Of a stretch of DNA of 64,000 nucleotides, positions 48,183-56,097 are shown one piece after another. The DNA comes from Kastovskya adunca ATA6-11-RM4 (GTDB taxonomy: Bacteria; Cyanobacteriota; Cyanobacteriia; Cyanobacteriales; Coleofasciculaceae), in contig JAHHHJ010000007.1 in NCBI GenBank assembly GCA_019359445.1, positions 1 to 64,000 on the forward strand. Direction: 5' to 3'. The notes under the pieces are model-generated. The model had not been told where the DNA came from, searched no databases, and saw only the letters and a list, made by a program, of their open reading frames with translations. A program made the translations under genes and the position numbers. The first letter of the stretch is position 1; every line of letters begins with the position of its first letter.

Positions 48183-48411
48183 GGTGAGTCCTGAGTCCTG
48201 AGTGGGGAAGACAGTATGAAGTATGTTCGGCGAAGCCGTTGCGAGGCGATTGATGAAGGATGAAGTATGAAGGGTGAAGTATGAAGTATGTTCGGCGAAG
48301 CCGTTGCCGAAGGCTAGGGTGAAGTATGAAAGGGGTTATTGGTTCTCTTCCTCTCCCCAGCTCCCCTGCTCCCCCGCTTTCCTGCACCCCATCTCCCCTG
48401 CTCCTAATTCT
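48183..48411. repeat. Composite tandem repeat, copy C
   Basis: GAGTCCTGAGTCCTGAG (48186-48202), then GAAGTATG joined to TTCGGCGAAGCCGTTGC units at about 48226 and 48290, with GAAGGAT/GAAGTAT/GAAGGGT heptamers between, and finally CTCCCCTGCTCCCCCG octamers (about 48352-48402). It lies between the convergent MBL and ctp genes and is arranged in the same order as copies A and B. Confidence 0.8.
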
Positions 48412-48417
48412 CACGCT

Positions 48418-49653
48418 CTACGCGGCATCAGCGATAACAGGCGGCTGGTTCAATAGCTCCAAAGCTGCCTGATATTGCAAATCAGCAGTTGAGCCTATTT
48501 GGTCGATAGAAATAGGTTCTAACTCAACCTGCTGATTGGGTTCGATGCCTAATTTGTTGATGTCTCTGTGGCTAGGGGTTTCGTACTTGGCAACGGTGAC
48601 AGCTATTCCTGCACCATCGGGTAGGTCAAACAAGGATTGGATTAAACCTTTGCCAAAGGTTTTTTCGCCAACGAGTATGGCTCTCCCATTATCTTGTAGC
48701 GCTCCTGCAAGAATCTCGCTGGCACTGGCGGTGCCCTGATTGACTAAAACAATCAGAGGGTCTTGCGTGAGGGCAAAACCATAGGCATCAAAGCTTCCCA
48801 GGGTGCCTTGGCGATTCACGGTATAAACCACTGTGCCGCCATCAAGCCACAGACGCGCAATCTCTACTCCGGCTTGCAACAAACCGCCAGGATTATTGCG
48901 GAGGTCAAGGATATAGGCTTCTGCACCTTGGGCTTCCAGCTTGTTAATGGCTTCGGTAACTTCGGCTGGGGCGTTGGCGCTAAATTGAGTTAAGCGGATA
49001 TAACCAACGGGGACGCCAGATGAGGAGTGGTCTAAGGCAGCATAAACGGGATTAAGAGCGATGCGATCGCGCTGGAGTTCCACCGAGCGAGGTTCCCCTT
49101 TTTCGCCCTGAATTTTCAGCGTCACTTTTGTCCCTACCGCACCGCGCATCTGGGCGGCGGCTTCATCCAGCGTTAGGGTTGAGGTGAGGATGCCATCAAT
49201 TTCTAAAATGCGATCGCGAGTCCGAATTCCCGCTTCATCTGCCGGAGAACCCGCAATGGGAGCAACAACTTTCAACTCTCCTGTTTCCGCATCCAGAGCA
49301 ATTTGTAGCCCTACCCCCGACAGTTCCCCCGTCGTATTAACCTGTAAACTCCGGTATTGATTCGGTTTCAACAGCCGCGTGTAAGGGTCATCAAGACTCG
49401 CTAGCAGGTCTTGAATCGCCACATAAGTACTTTCCCGGTCTTTGAACGGTTGCTGCAAAGCCTTTTGACGCAGGAGCCACCAGTTCTGATGATTAAACGT
49501 TTCATCTAAATAAGCTTGGTTGACAATTCGCCACGCTTGTGAATATAGCTTTTGATCCTCTGTAAAGGCGGCGGCAGCAGGCGTCCACCAGGTAAACGAT
49601 ACAACGATTGCCAGTATGAGGCAGAGTCCCGCCCCGAAGATACGTTTATGCAT
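48418..49653 (-). CDS. ctpA: Carboxyl-terminal processing protease (S41 family)
   Basis: A luminal or periplasmic serine protease of 411 residues. An N-terminal signal (FGAGLCLILAIVVSFTWW, cleavage near AAAA, about residue 29) exports it. A PDZ domain spans about 105-195 (SGVGLQIALDAETGELKVV, GIRTRDRILEIDG). The S41 core has YILDLRNNPGGLL, VNQGTASASEILAGALQD with catalytic Ser310, and GEKTFGKGLIQ with Lys335. The family matures the D1 protein of photosystem II; cyanobacteria have up to three paralogues (CtpA, B, C), and which this is cannot be fixed from sequence alone. It is divergent from petB, an arrangement that places it beside photosynthetic genes. Confidence 0.93.
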   Translation of the reverse strand: MHKRIFGAGLCLILAIVVSFTWWTPAAAAFTEDQKLYSQAWRIVNQAYLDETFNHQNWWLLRQKALQQPFKDRESTYVAIQDLLASLDDPYTRLLKPNQYRSLQVNTTGELSGVGLQIALDAETGELKVVAPIAGSPADEAGIRTRDRILEIDGILTSTLTLDEAAAQMRGAVGTKVTLKIQGEKGEPRSVELQRDRIALNPVYAALDHSSSGVPVGYIRLTQFSANAPAEVTEAINKLEAQGAEAYILDLRNNPGGLLQAGVEIARLWLDGGTVVYTVNRQGTLGSFDAYGFALTQDPLIVLVNQGTASASEILAGALQDNGRAILVGEKTFGKGLIQSLFDLPDGAGIAVTVAKYETPSHRDINKLGIEPNQQVELEPISIDQIGSTADLQYQAALELLNQPPVIADAA

Positions 49654-50004
49654 AACTAAAAAATAATTTACTTAACAAATTTTTACTCTGTTCGGTGGTG
49701 TGATTAAGCTGAGAAAACTTAACATTCAAAAACTCTACGCCTCTAAACTTTCCCGACTCAGGCGGGCTTGAGATTAGTCCCCTTCCAATCCAGGCAACGT
49801 CATCTACTCATTGAGCTATGTTACATTTTTTGTATTGGGGACGATGATAGAGCCATCAACCAGAGCTTGCCATGTATAGTTTTTTATACTTTCCTTGGTG
49901 CCCTCGCACCCGCATCCCTAGCGAAAGCTTACTCCCCATGTGGTGCAACACCTTTTAGGTGTCAAACATTTCATCAACAGCATCCTTTTAGGAATTCTGG
50001 CTTC
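49654..50004. other. Divergent promoter region of ctpA and petB
   Basis: 351 bp. It contains the petB leader; an open frame extends upstream of petB but is not conserved in style. TAGGA lies 11 bases before the petB start. No known operator is recognised. Confidence 0.5.
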
Positions 50005-50673
50005 ATGTTTTCCAAGCAGATCACTGACTCAAAAGCATACAACTGGTTTGAGGAACGTTTAGAAATTCAGGCACTTGCCGAAGACGTTACTTCCAAGTAT
50101 GTACCTCCCCACGTTAATATCTTCTACTGTCTAGGAGGGATTACCCTCACTTGCTTCCTGATCCAGTTTGCCACTGGATTTGCCATGACCTTCTATTACA
50201 GACCCACTGTCACCGAGGCATTTACCTCTGTGCAGTACTTGATGACAGAAGTAAACTTCGGGTGGCTGATTCGCTCCATCCACCGCTGGTCTGCCAGCAT
50301 GATGGTGCTGATGATGATTTTGCACACCTTCCGGGTTTACCTCACTGGCGGTTTCAAAAAGCCCCGTGAGCTTACCTGGGTAACTGGTGTCATCCTAGCT
50401 GTAATCACAGTGTCCTTTGGCGTGACTGGCTACTCCCTACCTTGGGATCAAGTCGGGTACTGGGCGGTCAAAATCGTCTCTGGTGTCCCGGAAGCAATTC
50501 CTTTTGTCGGGACGTTTATCGCGGATATGGTACGTGGTGGAAGCAGTGTTGGGCAAGCAACCCTCACTCGCTACTACAGCGCCCACACCTTCGTTTTGCC
50601 TTGGCTGATTGCTGTCTTCATGCTGTTGCACTTCATCATGATTCGCAAACAAGGCATTTCCGGCCCCTTGTAA
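50005..50673 (+). CDS. petB: Cytochrome b6
   Basis: The haem-binding core subunit of the thylakoid cytochrome b6f complex, passing electrons between plastoquinone and plastocyanin. From the ATG at 50005 it has 222 residues, seven more than the usual 215, because of an extended start ([20 protein letters not shown]). Four membrane helices are present. The b-haem histidines are 93, 107, 194 and 209 ([35 protein letters not shown]), and Cys42 in NIFYCLGG binds haem c-n. I reject the 301-codon upstream extension. petD follows 135 bp downstream. Confidence 0.97.
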   Translation: MFSKQITDSKAYNWFEERLEIQALAEDVTSKYVPPHVNIFYCLGGITLTCFLIQFATGFAMTFYYRPTVTEAFTSVQYLMTEVNFGWLIRSIHRWSASMMVLMMILHTFRVYLTGGFKKPRELTWVTGVILAVITVSFGVTGYSLPWDQVGYWAVKIVSGVPEAIPFVGTFIADMVRGGSSVGQATLTRYYSAHTFVLPWLIAVFMLLHFIMIRKQGISGPL

Positions 50674-50683
50674 AAACCCATTT

Positions 50684-50699
50684 AGCTGTTAGCTATTAG
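50684..50699. repeat. TTAGCTN heptamers between petB and petD
   Basis: TTAGCTGTTAGCTATTAG is a short run of near-heptamers in the petB-petD spacer, followed by TAACGGCTAAAGGCTAACGG at about 50738. The spacer is 135 bp, long for this operon. Confidence 0.55.
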
Positions 50700-50808
50700 C
50701 CCTCAGAAGTTGTCGGTCTTTGGTCATGGAAAACTCTCTTCTAACGGCTAAAGGCTAACGGCTTTCTTGCCTGCTGACTTTTGTTGATATAAGGAGAACA
50801 ATTTTAAG

Positions 50809-51291
50809 ATGGGAACTCTCAAAAAGCCCGATCTCACCGATCCCGCTCTACGCGCCAAACTGGCCAAAGGCATGGGTCACAACTACTACGGCGAACCCGC
50901 TTGGCCTAATGACCTGCTGTACATCTTTCCCGTCGTGATCATGGGAACGATTGCGCTGTCAATTGGTTTAGCTGTGCTTGACCCAGCAATGGTTGGCGAA
51001 CCGGCTGATCCTTTTGCCACACCGTTAGAAATTCTTCCAGAATGGTATCTCTATCCAGTTTTTCAGATCCTGCGTACCGTACCTAGCAAACTCTTGGGAG
51101 TTGTTGCTATGGGAGCCGTTCCTCTGGGTCTAATCTTGGTGCCCTTTATCGAGAACGTGAACAAGTTCCAGAACCCGTTCCGCCGTCCAGTTGCGACAAC
51201 GCTATTCCTGATTGGTACACTTGTCACTCTGTGGTTGGGCATTGGTGCTACCTTCCCAATTGACAAGTCTTTGACCTGGGGTCTGTTCTAA
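50809..51291 (+). CDS. petD: Cytochrome b6-f complex subunit IV
   Basis: The partner of cytochrome b6 that completes the quinol-oxidation site. The 160 residues match the family exactly. Three membrane helices are present, and the Qo-site motif is PEWY (77-80) in [17 protein letters not shown]. It starts [21 protein letters not shown], a canonical N-terminus. AAGGAG lies 14 bases before the ATG. It forms an operon with petB, and a stem-loop with a T-run follows. Confidence 0.98.
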   Translation: MGTLKKPDLTDPALRAKLAKGMGHNYYGEPAWPNDLLYIFPVVIMGTIALSIGLAVLDPAMVGEPADPFATPLEILPEWYLYPVFQILRTVPSKLLGVVAMGAVPLGLILVPFIENVNKFQNPFRRPVATTLFLIGTLVTLWLGIGATFPIDKSLTWGLF

Positions 51292-51313
51292 AACACTCCC
51301 CCGCTTTACCTTG

Positions 51314-51380
51314 ACGCCTTGTAAGTTTCACTTCGCCGTGCTGAGTCACTGCCAGGAGATACTTACAGGCGTTATTTTTT
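51314..51380 (+). terminator. Probable terminator of petBD
   Basis: ACGCCTTGTAAGT (51314-51326) pairs with ACTTACAGGCGT (51361-51372) with one bulged T, then TATTTTTT. The loop is long (34 bases), so the call is moderate. Confidence 0.55.
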
Positions 51381-51410
51381 AGGAATTGGCAACTAATAAC
51401 TAATAACAAT

Positions 51411-51560
51411 TGACACTCCCCCAGATAAATCAGGGGGATTCTAGAGGATGTGTCTGACCGGGCTAAAGCCACAGTCAAACACTATGCTTCTAGTTAAGCG
51501 GAGTGCCATTCACCGCTATCCCTGAATCAACCGCAACCATTGCAGTTACAGCATTCTGTA
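51411..51560 (-). ncRNA. Candidate omega (reRNA) guide RNA of the TnpB element
   Basis: In related elements the guide RNA is transcribed from the end of tnpB through the right end into the flank. Here that would be the tnpB 3' end plus the hairpin at 51418-51437, with a guide read from 51410 downward. The position and terminal hairpin are seen; the RNA itself is inferred. Confidence 0.4.
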
Positions 51561-52629
51561 GATCCAGTGGACATGAAAAACCCACCCACTTCCCTATATT
51601 CCACGAGGCATTGATATCAGCATTGACTCGATACCCATCAAAGCCTTTGAACCAGTGTCCTGACCTTTTCCCTATTACTCCATTGCGGTTGTCCGACTTA
51701 GACGTGTAGGGAGCAGGAATGCTTTGAACAGGAACGCCAGCACCAATAGCTTTATAGTGAGTGAAGATTTCAAGCTGATAGAATGCCCAGCTATCCCGGT
51801 TTGAGGAGGCGTCAGACTTCGTTTTCTTCCGTTGCTTAGAATGGCGAATGCCTGACAAATCCTCAAACCGAATCCCCATATTGAAATCTTTAGCAAACTG
51901 CACTAGCTGCTTAGAGATCTCATGGTTGATTTGGGTCATGATTCGTCTTTCACGTTGCTCTAGCCGCTTTACTTCCTTAAGTTGTTTAGCAGCCTGCAAA
52001 GCCTTGCGAGTTTTCTGAAACTTGCGCCTCAGAACTTTGACCTTGCCAGCTTTCCAAAACTTGCCAAACCCATTAGGCAGCGCAGCAACAGCAATATTGT
52101 TTTGCCCTCTATCTACTCCAATCCAGTCTTGAATCGCTCTAGGATCAGCAACTTGCATTGACACTGAAACGAGTGCATACCAAATCCCTTTTTTAGACTT
52201 GCAGATCTTGATAGAGCCTAACTTGGCAGTGCCATCAATAATCTTGTCTAAGGTATTAATATGCGAAGCCTGGTGAACTAGCAGAGGGATTCTGCCTTTC
52301 TTCCCTCGAAAGAGGTTGAAGGCAACGCCGTAGAAATCACCCTGCTTAGATATCTCAAAGTTTTGGTTATTTGTCTCTAACCACATCCGCTTAAACTCTT
52401 TGGCTTTTGTTTTGGTGTTAGTATTGCGAACCGTTTGATTAATCCAAGCAGAGCCGATCTCTATGTGCTTAAACGCAGAACTGGTCAGCTTCTTGCGCTC
52501 CGATTTCTCAATCTTCAACAAGTCATTGGCCACCTGAGTATTGAGAACGGTTAGCCGCTCAAACTCTTGCGCCTTGACTTGGTTGAGGCGATAAAATGGA
52601 AGCTTTAAAGTGATTGATAGTTCTGCCAT
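51490..52629 (-). CDS. tnpB: TnpB-type RNA-guided nuclease lacking zinc-ribbon cysteines
   Basis: A 379-residue TnpB from the ATG at 52629 (MAELSITLKLPFYRLN); a frame 21 codons longer lacks support. The RuvC motifs are complete: Asp173 in IGVDRGQNNIAV, Glu256 in IRFEDLSGIRH and Asp338 in VNADINASWNIG. Between the second and third motifs most TnpB proteins have a four-cysteine zinc ribbon; here the equivalent stretch YTSKSDNRNGVIGKRSGHWF and KGFDGY has none. The only later cysteine (GFSCPLD) cannot replace it. TnpB proteins are RNA-guided DNA nucleases that help these elements persist. It sits between petBD and the RsbW-like gene on the opposite strand. Confidence 0.9.
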   Translation of the reverse strand: MAELSITLKLPFYRLNQVKAQEFERLTVLNTQVANDLLKIEKSERKKLTSSAFKHIEIGSAWINQTVRNTNTKTKAKEFKRMWLETNNQNFEISKQGDFYGVAFNLFRGKKGRIPLLVHQASHINTLDKIIDGTAKLGSIKICKSKKGIWYALVSVSMQVADPRAIQDWIGVDRGQNNIAVAALPNGFGKFWKAGKVKVLRRKFQKTRKALQAAKQLKEVKRLEQRERRIMTQINHEISKQLVQFAKDFNMGIRFEDLSGIRHSKQRKKTKSDASSNRDSWAFYQLEIFTHYKAIGAGVPVQSIPAPYTSKSDNRNGVIGKRSGHWFKGFDGYRVNADINASWNIGKWVGFSCPLDLQNAVTAMVAVDSGIAVNGTPLN

Positions 52630-52776
52630 ACAACCACTATAACAATATCTTACAGAGCTTGTAAGATAGAGTGGTGGGTTAAAACCCGCCACTTGTTTTC
52701 ATCCCTCGGTTGAAACGCGAGGGCTTTCAACTTTGACTCATGTAAGATCAGGTCAGCTAAGGGTCTAGTAGACGGG

Positions 52777-53199
52777 ATGTTAAAGCTTGATCGTCTCATA
52801 GTCAAGAGTGAACTGGATGTTCTGACTCAGGTACAGAAATGGTTTGAGCACTTCTTTCATTGCCACCTCTGGAACCGAGACGGGTCAGAGCAGCAATTTT
52901 ACCGTCTGAATCTTGCCCTTGCTGAAGGGTTCACAAACGCCGTTCGTCATGCCCATCAGGATCTACCCGAAGAAACGACTATCGAGATTGAACTGGCACT
53001 TTGGGATAAAGCGATCGAAATTCGGATTTGGGATCAAGGAAAGCCCTTTAACCCCGATCTTTTAGAGGAACCCGAACCCGGAACTCTCCGAGAAGGGGGG
53101 TACGGCTGGTTTCTCTTGCGACGACTGGCAGACCACGTCGTCTACAAACGCTGTCCTGATGGCAGAAACTGCCTGCTAATCTCTAGCCGCATCATTTAA
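52777..53199 (+). CDS. RsbW-like ATP-binding regulatory protein (anti-sigma type kinase)
   Basis: A 140-residue GHKL ATPase domain of the RsbW/SpoIIAB class. The N-box is LALAEGFTNAVRHAHQDLP, the D-box IEIRIWDQGKPFNP, and the G-loop GGYGWFLLRRLADHVVYKR. Such proteins bind partner-switching regulators, often phosphorylating a STAS-domain antagonist. The partner is not in the neighbourhood. It lies 67 bp before gmd in the same direction, but a functional link is not evident. Confidence 0.88.
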   Translation: MLKLDRLIVKSELDVLTQVQKWFEHFFHCHLWNRDGSEQQFYRLNLALAEGFTNAVRHAHQDLPEETTIEIELALWDKAIEIRIWDQGKPFNPDLLEEPEPGTLREGGYGWFLLRRLADHVVYKRCPDGRNCLLISSRII

Positions 53200-53266
53200 G
53201 ATGGGCGAAAAGCTCTCTTAAAGCGCGAACTTCCCGGTAGTAGCACCGACAAACACGAATCCTCGT

Positions 53267-54268
53267 ATGGTAAAAACAGCACTGATTACAGGAATTACCG
53301 GTCAAGATGGCTACTACCTAAGCCGCTTGCTTTTAAAACAGGGCTATCGGGTGGCGGGACTGATGCCACCACAACGGCAGGCTAGTCTGGCGCGATTGGG
53401 TGAGTTAGCCAACGAAATCAAAGTCTGTGCAGTTGACCTCACAGATGCTCCTGGTCTTCTGGCGGTTGTCGAACAGCTACAGCCCCAAGAGATTTATAAT
53501 CTCGCCGCTCCCAGTTTTGTCCCTGATTCATGGAACGACCCCCTAGGTACTCTCGACTTGGTAACAGGGACGGCAACGCGGCTTTTAGCTGCTGTACGGC
53601 AGTTGGGCATTGATACGCGCTTTTATCAAGCCAGTAGCTCAGAGATGTTTGGGAAGGTTGATTGCTCTCCTCAGGACGAAGATACACCGTTTCGCCCCAT
53701 GAATCCCTATGCCGCTGCGAAGGTTCATGCTCACTGGACAATGGTGCATCATCGGCAACGCTATGGGCTATTTGCCTGTAGTGGAATTTTGTACAACCAC
53801 GAATCTTCCCGGCGTCCACCCGCCTTTGTGACGCGAAAAGTGTCTTTAGCCGCCGCCGCCATCAAATTAGGGCTGAGTCAAAACCTAGAAATGGGCAATC
53901 TGGATGCGAAGCGGGACTGGGGATATGCGGGGGATCACGTAAAAGCAATGTGGCGAATGTTACAGGTAGATCAACCGGAAGATTATGTAATTGGTACGGG
54001 GGAGTTGCACAGTGTCCGGCAACTTGTGACGACGGCATTTGAGTCTGTGGGCTTAGATTGGACGCGCTATGTGGTGGTCGATCCGAAGTTCCTGCGACCG
54101 GATGAACACTTTCAGCTTGTCGCCAATCCTGCTAAGGCAAAAAGAAATTTGGAGTGGGAACCTCAAGTGAGTTTTGAGGTTCTAATCGAGAAAATGGTCT
54201 TGAAAGACCTAGAGCGTTTGCAAAGCGGAGCAATTAGCGCCAGTGGTCTGCGCCAAATCCCGCATTGA
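53267..54268 (+). CDS. gmd: GDP-mannose 4,6-dehydratase family protein
   Basis: A 333-residue short-chain dehydrogenase of the nucleotide-sugar dehydratase group. The NAD(P) loop is GITGQDGYYLSRLL (9-22). SSSEMFG (123-129) and YAAAK (Tyr148, Lys152) form the catalytic site. GILYNHESSRRPPAFVTRKV and the terminal VVDPKFLRPDE are characteristic of GDP-mannose 4,6-dehydratases, which make GDP-4-keto-6-deoxymannose for fucose- and rhamnose-type sugars. The following glycosyltransferase gene (55-bp gap) fits a role in surface polysaccharide synthesis. A closely related reductase cannot be excluded. Confidence 0.88.
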   Translation: MVKTALITGITGQDGYYLSRLLLKQGYRVAGLMPPQRQASLARLGELANEIKVCAVDLTDAPGLLAVVEQLQPQEIYNLAAPSFVPDSWNDPLGTLDLVTGTATRLLAAVRQLGIDTRFYQASSSEMFGKVDCSPQDEDTPFRPMNPYAAAKVHAHWTMVHHRQRYGLFACSGILYNHESSRRPPAFVTRKVSLAAAAIKLGLSQNLEMGNLDAKRDWGYAGDHVKAMWRMLQVDQPEDYVIGTGELHSVRQLVTTAFESVGLDWTRYVVVDPKFLRPDEHFQLVANPAKAKRNLEWEPQVSFEVLIEKMVLKDLERLQSGAISASGLRQIPH

Positions 54269-54323
54269 CTACCTAGACCTAAGCGCAAAGAACAGTTGTA
54301 GTAAGTTGAGGGGCAAATAAGAC

Positions 54324-55472
54324 GTGGGCGAAATAACCACGACCACAACGGATTACGTCTTCGTTTTCCTGGAAATTTTTGGGTGTGAAGGCGGCATTCA
54401 ATCCTATGTCAAAGATATTTTGCAAGCGTTTGCGTCCTTGAATAACAGCAAAACTGCTGAGGTCTTTCTGCTGCGAGACAGTCCAGAATGTGAAAATCCT
54501 TTTGAGGAATACCCGTTTAAATTTCATTACCTCAAAACGTCGTCGCCTCTGTTGGGGCGCTTGCGTCTGACGACAGCCTTACTGAATTGTTTGCTGCAAC
54601 GCCGTCCTCGCCATGTTTTTTGTGGTCACATTAAGCTAGCACCACTCGTTCAACTGCTGTGTCAGTCGTTGAGGATTCCCTACACGGTGTTGACCTACGG
54701 TAAGGAGGTGTGGGAGCCATTGCCGAAGCACGAGCGTCAGGCGCTTGTGAAGGCGAGCGGAATTTGGACGATTAGTCGCTATAGTCGCGATCGCGCTAGT
54801 GCGGCAAATGGCATCAACCCTGATCGGGTGCAGATGTTTCCCTGTGTTGTAGATGGTGAGATGTTCACCCCTGGGCCAAAACCCAAATCCCTAAGCGATC
54901 GCTATGGTCTAGAGGGTGCTAATGTGCTGATGACTGTAGCTAGGTTGTGGTCTGGAGATATCTATAAAGGTGTGGATGTGACGATTCGGGCACTTCCGGC
55001 GATCGCTAAAATATTTCCAGAGGTCAAGTACCTGGTGATTGGTCGTGGAGATGACCAACCGCGACTCGCCCAGCTTGCCCAAGACTTGGGTATTGCCGAC
55101 CGGGTAGTCTTTGCGGGTTTTGTCCCCACTCCTGAGCTTGTAGACCACTACCGCGTTGCCGATGCCTACATCATGCCCTCCCAAGAAGGCTTTGGCATTG
55201 TTTACTTAGAGGCAATGGTCTGTGGCATCCCGGTATTATCTGGTGACGCTGATGGCTCGGCTGACCCCTTACAAGATGGTCGTCTGGGGTGGCAAGTCCC
55301 GCACCGTGATCCCGATGCTGTCGCTAATGCTTGCATTGAAATCCTCAAAGGAGATGACCAACGCTGTGATGGGCAATGGTTGCGAGAACAAGCCCTGGCT
55401 TTGTTCAGTAAGGACGCGTTGACCTGGCGCTTAAAAGAACTTTTGGAAATAGCCGCAACTGCCAAACCCTAA
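54324..55472 (+). CDS. Glycosyltransferase family 4 protein
   Basis: A 382-residue GT-B enzyme transferring a sugar from a nucleotide donor. The N-terminal Rossmann domain begins YVFVFLEIFGCEGGIQSYVKD with the GG acceptor loop. The C-terminal domain has VLMTVARLWSGDIYKGVDV, YLVIGRGDDQPRLAQL, VVFAGFVPTPELVDHYRVAD and the donor-binding EGFGIVYLEAMVCGIPVLSG (EX7E). The start is a GTG at 54324. The gene lies just after gmd, so it may use a GDP-linked sugar (inference). The acceptor is unknown. Confidence 0.92.
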   Translation: MGEITTTTTDYVFVFLEIFGCEGGIQSYVKDILQAFASLNNSKTAEVFLLRDSPECENPFEEYPFKFHYLKTSSPLLGRLRLTTALLNCLLQRRPRHVFCGHIKLAPLVQLLCQSLRIPYTVLTYGKEVWEPLPKHERQALVKASGIWTISRYSRDRASAANGINPDRVQMFPCVVDGEMFTPGPKPKSLSDRYGLEGANVLMTVARLWSGDIYKGVDVTIRALPAIAKIFPEVKYLVIGRGDDQPRLAQLAQDLGIADRVVFAGFVPTPELVDHYRVADAYIMPSQEGFGIVYLEAMVCGIPVLSGDADGSADPLQDGRLGWQVPHRDPDAVANACIEILKGDDQRCDGQWLREQALALFSKDALTWRLKELLEIAATAKP

Positions 55473-55558
55473 GTAACAATCGGGAAACCGTAATTTTGGG
55501 TGCCGATTAATCTGGACTAGGATGGAAGTATTCGGCGATTATTCACTTTTAGACTATT

Positions 55559-55939
55559 GTGAACCAAGACGTTCCCAAACTTTTTCAAATCAACTTGTCT
55601 GGCTTAGGCTGTTGGCTAACGCTTTTGGCAACATTTATGTTGTTAGGAACCGTCGGCTTAGGCTGGCTAGCCAACGGCATCTTAATTGTCATTGGGCTAG
55701 TAATAATTTCCCCCATTATTGGGTGGTTGGGATTTCGTTGGTGGTTAAAGCGCAACCTAGTGGACGACCAGTGCCCTGTTTGTAACTATGAGTTTACAGG
55801 TTTCACTCGTACGGACTGTCAATGCCCCAACTGTGGCGAACCCCTCAAGGTAGAGCAGGGACATTTTCAGCGCCTAACCCCCCCCGGTACGATTGATGTA
55901 GAAGCCGTAGAAGTAACAGTGAAACAGATTGAAGATTAA
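55559..55939 (+). CDS. Small membrane protein with zinc ribbon
   Basis: A 126-residue protein from a GTG start. Two hydrophobic helices (about 13-35, LGCWLTLLATFMLLGTVGLG; about 38-60, ILIVIGLVIISPIIGWLGF) are followed by a zinc ribbon CPVCNYEF...CQCPNCGEPL (about 74-98) with two CxxC pairs. A charged tail ends EAVEVTVKQIED. Function unknown. The ribbon should face the cytosol by the positive-inside rule (RWWLKRN just before it). It lies 86 bp after the glycosyltransferase in the same direction. Confidence 0.75.
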   Translation: MNQDVPKLFQINLSGLGCWLTLLATFMLLGTVGLGWLANGILIVIGLVIISPIIGWLGFRWWLKRNLVDDQCPVCNYEFTGFTRTDCQCPNCGEPLKVEQGHFQRLTPPGTIDVEAVEVTVKQIED

Positions 55940-56097
55940 TTCATTGCTGTAGGGGCACTATTGGCTGGGCATCAACTTAGGGTGAAACCCAAGCTGGGCA
56001 GTAATTTCGCGACAACGCCCACAAGTGGTTCTTGTTTTATAGGCAAAGAATAAGCGTCTTTGGGTTAAATTGACACCAATGGTCGCGCCTGTATCCT

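Larger units (their letters stand above)
51410..52735 (-). mobile_element. Single-gene TnpB (IS200/IS605-superfamily) element
   Basis: The element carries only tnpB and no TnpA transposase gene. The right end on the minus strand is GAATCCCCCTGATTTATCTG followed by GGGGAGTGTCA (hairpin CCCCC 51418-51422 with GGGGG 51433-51437), ending near 51410. The left end has a hairpin CCCTCG/CGAGGG (52703-52708 and 52718-52723) and stops near 52735. The right end lies against AACTAAT heptamers. Both ends have the sub-terminal hairpins typical of this superfamily, which gives no target duplications. Confidence 0.8.

Noticed and set aside
49768-50673. 301-codon version of petB
   Set aside because: The extra 79 N-terminal residues are unlike any cytochrome b6; the ATG at 50005 gives the expected protein. 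The upstream part is treated as leader.
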